From Ktedonobacteraceae bacterium (GTDB lineage Bacteria > Chloroflexota > Ktedonobacteria > Ktedonobacterales > Ktedonobacteraceae), in the NCBI GenBank assembly GCA_035653615.1, contig DASRBN010000012.1, positions 62,001-126,000 of the forward strand: a DNA stretch of 64,000 nt, read 5' to 3'. This document shows, in pieces, positions 1 to 8,254 of the stretch (within the stretch, counting starts at the first letter, position 1; each line of letters begins with the position of its first letter). The notes beneath the pieces were generated by a model that was not told the DNA's origin, ran no database searches, and worked only from the letters and a program-made list of their open reading frames with translations. The position numbers and the translations under genes were made by a program.

Positions 1-92
1 CAATGGTAATCCAGGAAACACATGAGACACTCTACCATGTCCTCTGGGAGTTGGTACATATTTTCTTTGAACACGAGGGGTTGTTGACATGA
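1..92 (+). CDS. SIS-domain (phosphoheptose-isomerase-like) protein, C-terminal end only
   Basis: The last 29 codons of a gene that enters from the left edge, read in the frame that begins at base 3 and stops with TGA at 90-92. The visible end (VIQETHETLYHVLWELVHIF) is clearly paralogous to the C-terminus of the complete SIS protein at 440-1120 (IQEAQATAYHALLEVIHVLL), so this is a second GmhA-like sugar-phosphate isomerase-fold protein. Its stop overlaps the start of the HypC-like gene in an ATGA arrangement, so the two are translationally coupled in the hydrogenase maturation operon. Proteins of this fold accompany actinobacterial and chloroflexal group 1h hydrogenase clusters, but their role there is not established. 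The start lies outside the window. Confidence 0.75.
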   Translation, partial: MVIQETHETLYHVLWELVHIFFEHEGLLT

Positions 93-427
93 GCGATGAC
101 AATACAATTGTAAGGATGGGGGAAGTGGAGACAAGCGGCGGGGACCCTGGTGGTCGCCCTCAGATACGCCTGGATCGGAGCTTCATGATTGATGGCGGCA
201 TGTATTGCATTCCTGATGAGGATGGTCATTGCACGACATGCTCGGACGAGGCATTACAGGCAAAAGTCTTGCGCATCGACGAGGAGACCGGCCTGGCGCT
301 GGTGGAAATGATGACGGAGGAGCCACGAACAGAGGAGGTCGATATCAGCCTGGTTGAGAATGTCGTGCCGGGCGATTTGTTGCTGGTCCATGGCGGAGTG
401 GCAATTGGGAATGCCGATATGGTCTAG
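89..427 (+). CDS. hypC: HypC/HupF-family hydrogenase maturation chaperone, atypical N-terminus
   Basis: 112 residues, longer than the usual 75-95 of HypC. HypC binds HypD and carries the Fe(CN)2CO unit to the large hydrogenase subunit, using the cysteine that follows the initiator methionine. Here the HypC-like core begins only at about residue 38 (MYCIPDEDGHC, then TTCSDEA), after a polar 37-residue extension, so no Met-Cys N-terminus is present. The beta-barrel end (VVPGDLLLVHGGVAIG) fits the family. The TCSDEA segment resembles HypC relatives that travel with group 1h hydrogenases. An internal ATG at 200 would give Met-Tyr-Cys and has no good ribosome site, so the long start, coupled to the upstream stop, is preferred. 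It is followed after 12 bases by the second SIS gene. Confidence 0.8.
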   Translation: MSDDNTIVRMGEVETSGGDPGGRPQIRLDRSFMIDGGMYCIPDEDGHCTTCSDEALQAKVLRIDEETGLALVEMMTEEPRTEEVDISLVENVVPGDLLLVHGGVAIGNADMV

Positions 428-439
428 AAGAGATAAACA

Positions 440-1120
440 ATGAGCGACTCGGAGGGTTCTGAATACGACCGGCTATTTTATCCTTTCCTTTTTGAGGGAG
501 GTAAATCTAGTAAAGAGGATGTGCTTGCGCAGGTACGCCATTCGACACTGGAAAAGTGCCGCGAGGTGATTGAGCTGCGACGCGCAACCCTGGAGCATTC
601 TGGCGAGCGCATCGTTGCCGCGGCTGAGGCGATGGCGAGCGCTTTTGCGCGTGGAGCTACGCTGCTGGCCTTCGGTAATGGCGGAAGCACCACCGACGCT
701 CAGGACCTGGTGACAGAACTGCTCAATCCGCCTTTTCCTGACTGGTCGCCGCTGCCGGCCATCGCGCTGACCAACGATATCGCCGTAGTGACAGCAGTGG
801 CAAATGATGTCGGCTTCGACAATGTCTACGCGCGCCAGGTGATTGCTTTCGGCAGGCCGGGAGATATCGCGCTCGGCATCTCGACGAGTGGCAATTCGAC
901 GAATGTGCTGGTTGCGCTCGAACAGGCCAAAAAGCAGGGACTTATGACGGTAGGATTGACCGGTTACGACGGCGGCAAAATGATGCGTTCCAGAGTAGTC
1001 GATTTTTGCATCAATTCGCCGGGAGACCATATTCCGCGTATTCAGGAGGCGCAGGCAACGGCCTATCACGCGCTCCTGGAGGTGATCCATGTTCTCTTGA
1101 AGGAAGGGAAAACCAGATGA
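440..1120 (+). CDS. SIS-domain phosphoheptose-isomerase-like protein of the hydrogenase operon
   Basis: 226 residues, a single SIS domain. Recognisable features are the sugar-phosphate loop LLAFGNGGSTTDAQDL near residue 75, the second loop ALGISTSGNSTNVLVAL near residue 150, and the C-terminal helix IPRIQEAQATAYHALLEVIH, all as in GmhA (sedoheptulose-7-phosphate isomerase). It lies inside the hyp operon and its stop overlaps the ATG of hypD (ATGA at 1117-1120). Lipopolysaccharide heptose synthesis is not expected in this lineage, so a role linked to hydrogenase maturation or to a small ligand is more likely, but this is inference. The two SIS proteins around hypC could form a hetero-oligomer. 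Confidence 0.85.
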   Translation: MSDSEGSEYDRLFYPFLFEGGKSSKEDVLAQVRHSTLEKCREVIELRRATLEHSGERIVAAAEAMASAFARGATLLAFGNGGSTTDAQDLVTELLNPPFPDWSPLPAIALTNDIAVVTAVANDVGFDNVYARQVIAFGRPGDIALGISTSGNSTNVLVALEQAKKQGLMTVGLTGYDGGKMMRSRVVDFCINSPGDHIPRIQEAQATAYHALLEVIHVLLKEGKTR

Positions 1121-2262
1121 GCATGAAGTATGTTGACGAGTACCGAGATCCAGAACTGGCCAAACGCATCGCCGCCGAGATCGCGAGGATGAGCGAAGCT
1201 CGACCCCTCAAGTTCATGGAGGTCTGCGGCGGCCACACGCACACCATCTACAAACACGGGATCGAGGACGTATTGCCGCATAATATTGACCTGGTGCATG
1301 GGCCGGGCTGTCCCGTCTGTGTCCTGCCCATGGGCCGCATCGATGACGCCATCGCCATTGCTCGTATGGACAATGTCATCTTCACTACCTTTGGCGATAT
1401 GATGCGCGTGCCGGGTTCAAAAGGCAGCCTGCTCGATGCCAAGGCCGAGGGAGCCGATGTGCGCTTCGTCTATTCGCCGCTTGATGCCTATAAGCTGGCC
1501 CGCCAGAATCCGGACCGCCAGGTAGTCTTCTTTGCCATCGGCTTTGAGACCACCGCGCCCTCAACTGCCGTAACCCTGCTGCGAGCGAAGGCTGAGGGAC
1601 TCAAGAATTTTTCCGTCTTCTGCAATCATGTCACCATCATCCCGGCAATGAAGGCCATCCTTGACTCGCCCGACCTGCGGCTGGATGGCTTTATCGGCGC
1701 GGGGCATGTCAGCATGGTCATCGGCATGCGACCCTACAATTTTGTTGCGCGCGACCACCACAAACCGGTCGTGATCGCCGGCTTCGAGCCGCTCGATATC
1801 ATCCAGGCTGTGTATATGCTTGTGAAGCAGATCAACGAGGGGCGAGCCGAGGTCGAGAACCAGTATTCGCGCGTCGTGCGACCGGAAGGGAATGTCAAGG
1901 CGCTAGAGGCAATGGCGCGTACCATGGAATTGCGGCCATTCTTCGAGTGGCGCGGCCTCGGTTTTATCACGCACAGCGCGCTGAAGCTGCGTCCAGAATT
2001 TGCCGATTGGGATGCCGAACTGCGCTTTGAGGTGCCGGGACTGCGTGTGGCCGATCCCAAGGCCTGCCAGTGCGGCGAGGTACTCAAGGGAGTCATCAAG
2101 CCGTGGGAGTGCAAGGTATTCGGAACCGCCTGCACGCCGGAGACGCCTATCGGCACCTGCATGGTTTCGCCAGAGGGTGCCTGTGCCGCGTACTTCAACT
2201 ATGGGCGGTTCTCTATGGCCGCTGAACGCACGCGGCTGAAAGTTCTTCCAACGACAAATTAA
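1117..2262 (+). CDS. hypD: HypD, Fe-(CN)2CO assembly scaffold for [NiFe] hydrogenase
   Basis: 381 residues. HypD is an iron-sulfur protein that, with HypC, holds the iron while HypE delivers cyanide ligands. The signature motifs are all visible: FMEVCGGHTHTIYKHG near residue 35, VHGPGCPVCVLP near 66, IGFETTAPSTAV near 143, GHVSMVIG near 205, and the C-terminal cysteine cluster (ACQCGEVL, WECKVFGTAC, GTCMVSPEGACAAYFNYGRF). The open frame extends upstream to 1006, but the ATG at 1117 is chosen because it overlaps the stop of the SIS gene, is preceded by AGGAAGG, and gives the usual family length. It is followed by hypE after 19 bases with a GGAGG ribosome site. Confidence 0.95.
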   Translation: MSMKYVDEYRDPELAKRIAAEIARMSEARPLKFMEVCGGHTHTIYKHGIEDVLPHNIDLVHGPGCPVCVLPMGRIDDAIAIARMDNVIFTTFGDMMRVPGSKGSLLDAKAEGADVRFVYSPLDAYKLARQNPDRQVVFFAIGFETTAPSTAVTLLRAKAEGLKNFSVFCNHVTIIPAMKAILDSPDLRLDGFIGAGHVSMVIGMRPYNFVARDHHKPVVIAGFEPLDIIQAVYMLVKQINEGRAEVENQYSRVVRPEGNVKALEAMARTMELRPFFEWRGLGFITHSALKLRPEFADWDAELRFEVPGLRVADPKACQCGEVLKGVIKPWECKVFGTACTPETPIGTCMVSPEGACAAYFNYGRFSMAAERTRLKVLPTTN

Positions 2263-2281
2263 CACTCCTCTGGAGGCAAGT

Positions 2282-3394
2282 ATGGATACATCAAGGCCGG
2301 ATAACTCGGAGCGCATCGACGATGTGCTGAAGAAGATTGAGCGCACGCGGCAGGCACGCAGGCATAAGTTCTACCTGCGCGACGAGAAGATCAATCTCAG
2401 TCACGGCAGCGGTGGTAAGGCCACGCATAACCTGATCGAAGGCGTCTTCGCACCCGCCTTCTCGAATCCGCTGCTGGACTCTATGGACGATGCGGCAACA
2501 TTCGGCATCGATGGTACGGGGCAGCGCCTGGCATTCACCACCGATACATACGTGGTAAGCCCGCTCTTCTTTCCCGGCGGCGATATCGGCAAACTGGCGG
2601 TCCATGGCACCATCAACGATCTGGCAATGGCGGGCGCGCAACCACTCTATCTTTCCGCAGGCTTTATCCTGGAAGAAGGATTCCCCATCACCGAGCTGCG
2701 CCGCGTCGTGGCCTCGATGGCAAAGGCGGCAGCGGATGCCGGTGTAGCCATTGTCACGGGTGATACGAAGGTGGTGCAGCGCGGCAAGGCGGACGGCCTG
2801 TTCATCAACACGGCGGGTGTTGGACTTATTCGTGCCGCCTGGCCCATGGGGCAGGCCCAGGTGCAGCCGGGAGACAAAGTGTTGTTGAGCGGCCCGGTTG
2901 GCGATCACGGCATCGCCATCATGCTGGCACGCGAGGCGCTGGACATTGAGACCGACGTGGTAAGCGATACGGCTCCCCTGCATACAATGGTGGCCGCTAT
3001 TCTAGAGGCGGCAGGGGATGCAGTTCATTGCATGAAAGACCCCACGCGCGGCGGCGTAGCGACGACATTGAACGAGATCGCCATCGGCTCGGAAGTTTCC
3101 ATCGGTCTTGACGAACAGGCTATCCCCGTCCGTGCGGAAGTGCGCGGGGCCTGCGAAATTCTCGGCCTCGATCCGCTCACCATCGCCAACGAGGGCAAGA
3201 TGCTGGCTATTGTTTCTGCTGAGAAAGCGGAGGCCGCGCTGGAAGCCATGCGCTCGCACCCGCTGGGACAGGAGGCCGCGATTATCGGCTCTGTACAATC
3301 CGAGCCGCCAGGAATCGTTTTCTTGCGCACGGACATTGGGGGCATGAGAGTTTTGGATATGCTGGTGGGGGATCCGCTGCCGAGGATATGCTGA
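2282..3394 (+). CDS. hypE: HypE, carbamoyl dehydratase/cyanide donor for [NiFe] hydrogenase
   Basis: 370 residues, AIR-synthase (PurM-like) fold. HypE dehydrates the carbamoyl group placed by HypF on its C-terminal cysteine to a thiocyanate, which is passed to HypC/HypD. The diagnostic C-terminus PRIC is present. Other motifs are LSHGSGGKATHNLIE near residue 40, the ATP-binding region VTGDTKVVQRGKADG near 158, and GDHGIAIMLARE near 205. An extra polar N-terminal stretch of about 35 residues precedes the conserved LSHGSGG. GGAGG lies 8 bases before the ATG. This is the last hydrogenase gene in the window. HypF, HypA, HypB and the structural subunits must lie upstream of base 1 or elsewhere. 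Confidence 0.95.
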   Translation: MDTSRPDNSERIDDVLKKIERTRQARRHKFYLRDEKINLSHGSGGKATHNLIEGVFAPAFSNPLLDSMDDAATFGIDGTGQRLAFTTDTYVVSPLFFPGGDIGKLAVHGTINDLAMAGAQPLYLSAGFILEEGFPITELRRVVASMAKAAADAGVAIVTGDTKVVQRGKADGLFINTAGVGLIRAAWPMGQAQVQPGDKVLLSGPVGDHGIAIMLAREALDIETDVVSDTAPLHTMVAAILEAAGDAVHCMKDPTRGGVATTLNEIAIGSEVSIGLDEQAIPVRAEVRGACEILGLDPLTIANEGKMLAIVSAEKAEAALEAMRSHPLGQEAAIIGSVQSEPPGIVFLRTDIGGMRVLDMLVGDPLPRIC

Positions 3395-3450
3395 AGATGA
3401 ACCCTGTATCATTGAAGTGAACAGGTCAAATTCATATTGAGGCAAGCAGG

Positions 3451-4107
3451 TTATTCTTCTTGATCTAGCGCATCTTTCAAGGGAACCAGATTCTGTTGCA
3501 GGGCATATATCGCGGCCTGCGTGCGGTCTGCCAGGTGCAGTTTTGAAAGAATATTTGCGACATGGGTACGTACCGTCGGCTCGCTGATAACGAGTTCCTG
3601 AGCGATCTCAAAATTAGTGCGCCCGCGAGCGATGCGCGCCAGTACTTCCAGTTCACGCGGGGTTAGATCATTGAGCGGGGTGTGCGGACGATGCTGCATC
3701 TCACGTAGCAGGCGGGCAGCAACCATCGGGTGCAACTTGCTCTCTCCCCGGGCGGCGGCGCGTACCGCTTCAACCAGCTCCTGGGGACTGCTATCCTTTA
3801 ATAAATAGGAGAGCGCCCCGGCCTTAATGGCATTGAAAATATGCTCATCATCGTAGTAGGAAGTCAGGATGATAATCTTTGTGCTAGGTACGAGCCGCTT
3901 GATCTCTCGTGAAACCGCGACCCCATCCATTGTAGGCATAAGCAGGTCCAACAGAGCGACATCAGGTAACAGTTCGGCAACCAGCTCGAGCGCTCGCGCT
4001 CCGTCACCACACTCTCCCACGACCCGAATATCAGGACGCTGCTCTAACATAAAACGCAGGCCATGACGTACAACCGCGTGATCGTCGGCCAGTACTACTT
4101 TAATCAT
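3451..4107 (-). CDS. NarL/LuxR-family response regulator
   Basis: 218 residues: receiver domain (MIKVVLADDHAVVRHGL at the start, phospho-acceptor Asp in the DVALLDLLMP stretch near residue 54, conserved Lys in SYLLKDSSPQE) followed by a LuxR-type helix-turn-helix (LTPRELEVLARIARG, then FEIAQELVISEPTVRTHVAN). The open frame runs on upstream, but the ATG at 4107 matches the family start and overlaps the end of the kinase gene by 8 bases, showing translational coupling to its cognate sensor. Because the ABC exporter genes lie immediately upstream on the same strand, the likely targets are those genes, which is inference from position. Confidence 0.93.
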   Translation of the reverse strand: MIKVVLADDHAVVRHGLRFMLEQRPDIRVVGECGDGARALELVAELLPDVALLDLLMPTMDGVAVSREIKRLVPSTKIIILTSYYDDEHIFNAIKAGALSYLLKDSSPQELVEAVRAAARGESKLHPMVAARLLREMQHRPHTPLNDLTPRELEVLARIARGRTNFEIAQELVISEPTVRTHVANILSKLHLADRTQAAIYALQQNLVPLKDALDQEE

Positions 4108-5656
4108 TTGCTTTCTCCCATGGTACACTGAGCAGGATACTGGTTCCCTGTCCTGGCGCCGTCTTAAGCTCGAATATGCCATGCAGTTCCTCAACACGTT
4201 CTCGCATGAGATGCAGTCCCAGACCCTCCTGATCTCTATCATCATTCGCAACAAATCCCTTGCCATTATCGGTAATGGTTAGCTTCACGCTATCCCCCTC
4301 ACTCGCCAGGCAAAGTGAGATCAGGCTAGCGTTGGAATGGCGGGTGGCGTTGGCAAAGGCCTCCTGCGCGATGCGCAATAGTGCATGTTCTATCCTCGGC
4401 TCAAGTCTAATCGGCCGCACATCGGTTGTAATAGTAATACCCAGGCGCGTGCTATAGACCTGGGCCAGCTTCAACAGAGCGCCTTCCAGTCCAAGGTTTT
4501 CCAGCTGTAGCGGGCGTAATTCAAGCAAAAGCGCGCGCATTTCGCGGATCATATTGGCTGTTGTTTGCTCCAACAGTGTGATATGCTGGCGCAGGTCTGT
4601 AACAGGTTGTCCCGCCCGTGCAGCCTCCTGCAAGCCATCGGCCAGCATACGCAGCGAAAAGAGGTCTTGCGAGATGGCATCGTGCAACTCACGCGAGATG
4701 CGAGATCGCTCTTCCAGGCGCGCATTCTGTTCGGCCAGTTGTTTTTGCAGCACGATATTCTCCGCCAGTCGCTCAGCCATCTGGTTAAATTGCCGCTCCA
4801 GCTGTCCGATCTCATCTTGCCCATGCGACTCGACCTGTTGTGTATAATCTCCAGCGGCAAAGCGCGTCGTCGCCAGCACAAGCTGTTGCACCCGCTGCAC
4901 CAGGCCCCTTGTCGTCACCCGTCCGAAAAAGACGCCAAGCGGAATGACGAGCAACAGCAGCAAGATATTGGTAATCAGTGCGCTGGTTAGCCGAGAAAAA
5001 ATACTATCTTCCTGGGGTTCTGGGGCCTGCAAAAAGATCGCGCCAATCGGCTGGTGATTCTCGCTCCAGACGGTTTCCGCGGCGTATGCCAGCGGGACCG
5101 AGGAGAGTTGTTCTGTCCCCATGAAAGCCTGTCCAGTAAGGGCCTGCCTGATGGCCGATCTTTGCTCAGGCAACAGAGCAGCAACAGTCATACCGGCGGG
5201 ATAGCGTGACGGATAAGAGCTGGCAACCACGCGACCATCTGGCGCAATAAGCAGAGCAATCGTCACTGCTGTTGGATCGGGAGTAGCTGTCGAGATATAG
5301 GGAGCGAACACGTTATAGACCTGATTTTCCTGGCCAGGTAAAGCAATCGTATGCGCCTGCCCGGGCATAAAATTGCTCTGTGGATCAAGCGCCATACCCT
5401 GAGCCTGGAGACCAGCTACCAACGCATACGCCTGAGCCTGTTGTTGCGTGTCCCTAAGAAAAGTGCTGTTCCCCTGTGAGTCCGAGAAAAAAGCCGCCAG
5501 CACTCCGGTGGTCAGGGCCACCAGCAGCAAAAAAGAGACCACCGAGCCGAGCGTTACAGCCACATATGAAATAGTCATATGCCTCCGCAGGCCCGATCCA
5601 TGAAATGGCCGCGGGACGCGCAATCGCATCCACAAAGGAACCGCCGGACTTTTCAT
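4100..5656 (-). CDS. NarX/LiaS-type membrane sensor histidine kinase
   Basis: 518 residues. A transmembrane helix near residues 35-58, an extracytoplasmic segment of about 170 residues, a second helix (NILLLLLVIPLGVFF), a HAMP region, a HisKA_3 dimerisation/phosphotransfer box (SRELHDAISQDLFSLRML, phospho-His in ELHDA) and a HATPase domain (EAFANATRHSNAS, TDNGKGF, GLGLHLMRERV). It would sense an envelope or extracellular cue and phosphorylate the LuxR-type regulator encoded next. A TTG at 5671 is in frame, but the ATG at 5656 has GGGAGG seven bases upstream and is chosen. A large imperfect inverted repeat (5678-5752) separates it from the exporter genes. Confidence 0.93.
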   Translation of the reverse strand: MKSPAVPLWMRLRVPRPFHGSGLRRHMTISYVAVTLGSVVSFLLLVALTTGVLAAFFSDSQGNSTFLRDTQQQAQAYALVAGLQAQGMALDPQSNFMPGQAHTIALPGQENQVYNVFAPYISTATPDPTAVTIALLIAPDGRVVASSYPSRYPAGMTVAALLPEQRSAIRQALTGQAFMGTEQLSSVPLAYAAETVWSENHQPIGAIFLQAPEPQEDSIFSRLTSALITNILLLLLVIPLGVFFGRVTTRGLVQRVQQLVLATTRFAAGDYTQQVESHGQDEIGQLERQFNQMAERLAENIVLQKQLAEQNARLEERSRISRELHDAISQDLFSLRMLADGLQEAARAGQPVTDLRQHITLLEQTTANMIREMRALLLELRPLQLENLGLEGALLKLAQVYSTRLGITITTDVRPIRLEPRIEHALLRIAQEAFANATRHSNASLISLCLASEGDSVKLTITDNGKGFVANDDRDQEGLGLHLMRERVEELHGIFELKTAPGQGTSILLSVPWEKAND

Positions 5657-5677
5657 AGGTATGCCTCCCAAAGATAG

Positions 5678-5752
5678 CAGGACCAGACAGAAGCTCTGTA
5701 AAATCTTCTTTTGAAGATACGTTTCACAACGTACAGAGTTCTATCTGTCCTG
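5678..5752. promoter_or_regulatory. nested inverted repeat between ABC exporter and sensor kinase
   Basis: Outer arms of about 21-23 bases (5678-5700 against 5732-5752) are complementary apart from two single-base bulges and one mismatch (arm ends CAGGAC...CTCTGTA). Inside lies a separate perfect 6-bp hairpin with a TTTT loop (5703-5718, ATCTTC/GAAGAT). In the direction of transcription (minus strand) it falls after the permease gene and just before the kinase ribosome site. It may act as an attenuator or RNA-stability element that sets the ratio of exporter to regulator. No long U-tract follows, so a simple terminator is less likely. Confidence 0.55.
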
Positions 5753-5769
5753 TTTTCCCGCTCGTAGAA

Positions 5770-6816
5770 CTAGCTGGTCACATCGCGATGCACCGTCAGC
5801 CAGCAGGAGACGCCTACAAACACGACCAGGTAAGCAGCAACCACCAGGAGCGAATGCCCATTGGAATAGGGACCAGGATCGCTAAATGAGAGGATGTGTC
5901 CCTGGTTATGCAGCAGCGACGTGAGGTTATTGCCCAGGAAGTAGTCCGGGACATGCTTCAGAAAATCCGTCAGACCGCCGCTGCTATTGCTCGTCAGAAC
6001 CGTAATGCTGCTGCTGACCAGAGGTTCAATAGCGAGTACGATGAGCGGCCCGACAATAGCGGCCACTGTCGAACGCCCTACAGTACCAAAGAACAGCGCC
6101 AGCAGCATATAGGCATACCAGTAGAGTATCGCCATTAGCGCATAGAGGACAACATGACCGAAATGGTCTGCGGTCAAAAAGCTTAAACCGTTGGCAAGGC
6201 CTGCCAGTTGAGCCATGACCGCTCCAATCACGATTCCCAACAGCATCAAGAACAGAATGGTGGGAATGACGTAAATGACAAGCACTAGCATCTTCGCGAT
6301 GAGAAACTGCAAGCGGGTCGGGCCGCGCGTGAACATCAGGCGCACCGTACCCAGGCTATATTCACCGCCCACCAGCGTGCCGGCCAGGATGACCCCCAGC
6401 ACCGCGAGTGGCAGGATGAAAAAGTGTTCCTCTGCGAACCAGGCGCCGGGCATAGTCAAAAACTGAGCCCCGCCATTCACGACGCGCTGCTTCTCGCGCT
6501 GCATATCGGCAAGGGTTGCCGGTTGATGGGTAATGCACCCGGCAGCAGAAAGCTGCGGAGTCGCGGCACATTTCGATGGCACAAAACTGGTGACAGGCTC
6601 GCTCGCGTAATGTAGGACCGCTATACCAATCCCCAGAAAAACCAGGGCGATTACACATATCCCGACAAGCAGCAACACTCTCGCTAGAAGACGACGGTAC
6701 ACTTTATACAAGTCCATGCCGACCAGGCGAAACAGCTCACTCAGGTAATCTTTGCGTCCCATCACAATGGGCGCGACACGTTTAACATCAGGCCGGGCCT
6801 GCGTATCAATAATCAT
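5770..6816 (-). CDS. ABC-2 type exporter, membrane subunit
   Basis: 348 residues with about six hydrophobic segments (first near residues 45-68, VLLLVGICVIALVFLGIG) and a large extracytoplasmic loop after the first, typical of ABC-2 permeases of the CcmB/NatB/drug-export type. The motif LVGGEYSLGTVRLMFTRGPTR near residue 170 is the conserved cytoplasmic loop of this family. It follows the ATPase gene (6862-7896) after 45 bases and surely forms the exporter with it. The two-component genes downstream suggest inducible export, for example of an antimicrobial or peptide. The substrate cannot be read from sequence. Confidence 0.88.
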   Translation of the reverse strand: MIIDTQARPDVKRVAPIVMGRKDYLSELFRLVGMDLYKVYRRLLARVLLLVGICVIALVFLGIGIAVLHYASEPVTSFVPSKCAATPQLSAAGCITHQPATLADMQREKQRVVNGGAQFLTMPGAWFAEEHFFILPLAVLGVILAGTLVGGEYSLGTVRLMFTRGPTRLQFLIAKMLVLVIYVIPTILFLMLLGIVIGAVMAQLAGLANGLSFLTADHFGHVVLYALMAILYWYAYMLLALFFGTVGRSTVAAIVGPLIVLAIEPLVSSSITVLTSNSSGGLTDFLKHVPDYFLGNNLTSLLHNQGHILSFSDPGPYSNGHSLLVVAAYLVVFVGVSCWLTVHRDVTS

Positions 6817-6861
6817 CGTTTATCTCACTTTCTTTTTATCGATGCGGAATCAGTAGTTGAT

Positions 6862-7896
6862 TTAGGGCATATCAGGTGCAGTCGGGTTGGTCAAATCGGT
6901 CATTCTGGAGCGTGAGCCTTCGCCTGACGCGGTACCGGTCAATTCCAGGAAGAACGCTTCCAGACTGGCCTCGGATTGATACATTTCAGCTATGAACAGA
7001 TTGTGCCGGCCTAGCAGCGAGGCAATCTCTTGCGAATGCGAGGCCGGGGCATCCACAAAGAGTGCCGGAAGATCGTGCTTATCGGTACCCTTACTCACCT
7101 GGGAAATCCAGTTCATATCATTCTGCGCAGCCTGCTGGAGAATAGCCAGGGCTTGCTCAATCTCTTCAACTGTACCCAGGCGTATCACAAGTCGTCGTCC
7201 TTCACTGAGCAGTTCCTGTACATTTCCCTGTTTGAGCAGCCTGCCTTTCTGCAAAATGGCCACACGGTTGCAGACCTGCTGGATCTCATAAAGGATATGA
7301 CTCGACAGGAAGATCGTCTTACCGATCGAGGCGAGACGGACAATCAACTGGCGAATCTCACGCACACCCGCGGGATCAAGGCCGTTCGTCGGCTCGTCGA
7401 GCAGGATCAACTCGGGATCGGTCAACAAAGCAGCGCCAATGGCCAGGCGTTGCTTCATACCAAGCGAGTACTTGCGATAGGCATCTTTTGCTCGCGCGCT
7501 CAAATCTACCAGGTCCAACACCTCGTCGATGCGCGCCTGATTTACTCGCCCCAACCGCATCCCGGAAGCCGCGGCGACCATGCGTAGATTATCGACGCCC
7601 GAGAGGTAAGGATAGAAGACGGGGGTCTCGACGATTGCTCCAACACGCGGCAAAATTTCTCGAAGGTGCGTAGAGTTGTCCAGGCCAAAGAGAGAAACGC
7701 TCCCTGCAGTGGGCCGGATCAGACCAAGCAGCATACGAATCGTCGTTGTCTTGCCGGAGCCATTAGGCCCCAGAAAACCGAAGACATCGCCGCGCAACAC
7801 CTCAAGTTCTAGATCATTGACGGCTACCAGGGTATCAAAAGCCTTTGTCAGCCGATGGGTGGTGATGATATGTTCTTGCGCAGGTTCTTTTTCCAT
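6862..7896 (-). CDS. ABC exporter ATPase subunit
   Basis: 344 residues. Walker A GPNGSGKTTTIRML near residue 43, signature YSLGMKQRLAIGAAL near residue 143, and Walker B LILLDEPTNGLDPAG near 163 show a functional CcmA/BcrA-type ATPase. A C-terminal accessory segment of about 110 residues follows the nucleotide-binding domain, as in BcrA and NatA relatives. It starts the minus-strand order ATPase, permease, sensor kinase, regulator. The ATG is preceded by AGAGGA at a good distance. The arrangement matches self-protective or lipid/peptide exporters controlled by their own two-component system. Confidence 0.92.
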   Translation of the reverse strand: MEKEPAQEHIITTHRLTKAFDTLVAVNDLELEVLRGDVFGFLGPNGSGKTTTIRMLLGLIRPTAGSVSLFGLDNSTHLREILPRVGAIVETPVFYPYLSGVDNLRMVAAASGMRLGRVNQARIDEVLDLVDLSARAKDAYRKYSLGMKQRLAIGAALLTDPELILLDEPTNGLDPAGVREIRQLIVRLASIGKTIFLSSHILYEIQQVCNRVAILQKGRLLKQGNVQELLSEGRRLVIRLGTVEEIEQALAILQQAAQNDMNWISQVSKGTDKHDLPALFVDAPASHSQEIASLLGRHNLFIAEMYQSEASLEAFFLELTGTASGEGSRSRMTDLTNPTAPDMP

Positions 7897-8254
7897 AAGA
7901 TTCCTCTTCTTTCAACAAAATGCTTTTTTGTTCATTTTCCTGTTCTACAGGAGTGATCCAATGAGCTAACTATAAAAAGTAGGGGAAAGGACATCTCCTC
8001 TGTTCACAAGTGTAACCGCTCTCCGGGGATTTGTGATCAACGCAGCATAGATTGCGCCTCATCATTTTGTTGAGTGGGAAGGAGTACTTATGGGTGGATG
8101 ATGCAGGCAGGGATGACAGGGAAGTGAGAAAAAGGCAAACGGAGGCAAGATGCTGGCTATCATCTTGCTGACAAAAGCGGAAGTCAAAGTAAATGGAAGG
8201 CCAGATATCAAGATATCTAGTCTTTAGCCTGTGGATATATTTGTTAGTTTCATC
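7897..8254. other. intergenic region upstream of ABC exporter / downstream of amino-acid importer
   Basis: No open frame with a ribosome site or recognisable coding pattern. The exporter promoter should lie near 7900-8000 on the minus strand, but no convincing -35/-10 pair was seen. At 8203-8218 is a small perfect palindrome (AGATATC-AA-GATATCT) just after the importer genes in their reading direction, possibly a protein site or weak hairpin. Confidence 0.4.

Noticed and set aside
473-1090. 205-residue minus-strand open frame opposite the SIS gene
   Set aside because: It lies wholly inside a well-supported gene with clear family motifs on the plus strand. No ribosome site or recognisable protein pattern.
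1006-1116. N-terminal extension of HypD
   Set aside because: The added residues lie inside the SIS coding sequence, and the ATG at 1117 has the ribosome site, the ATGA overlap and the family length.
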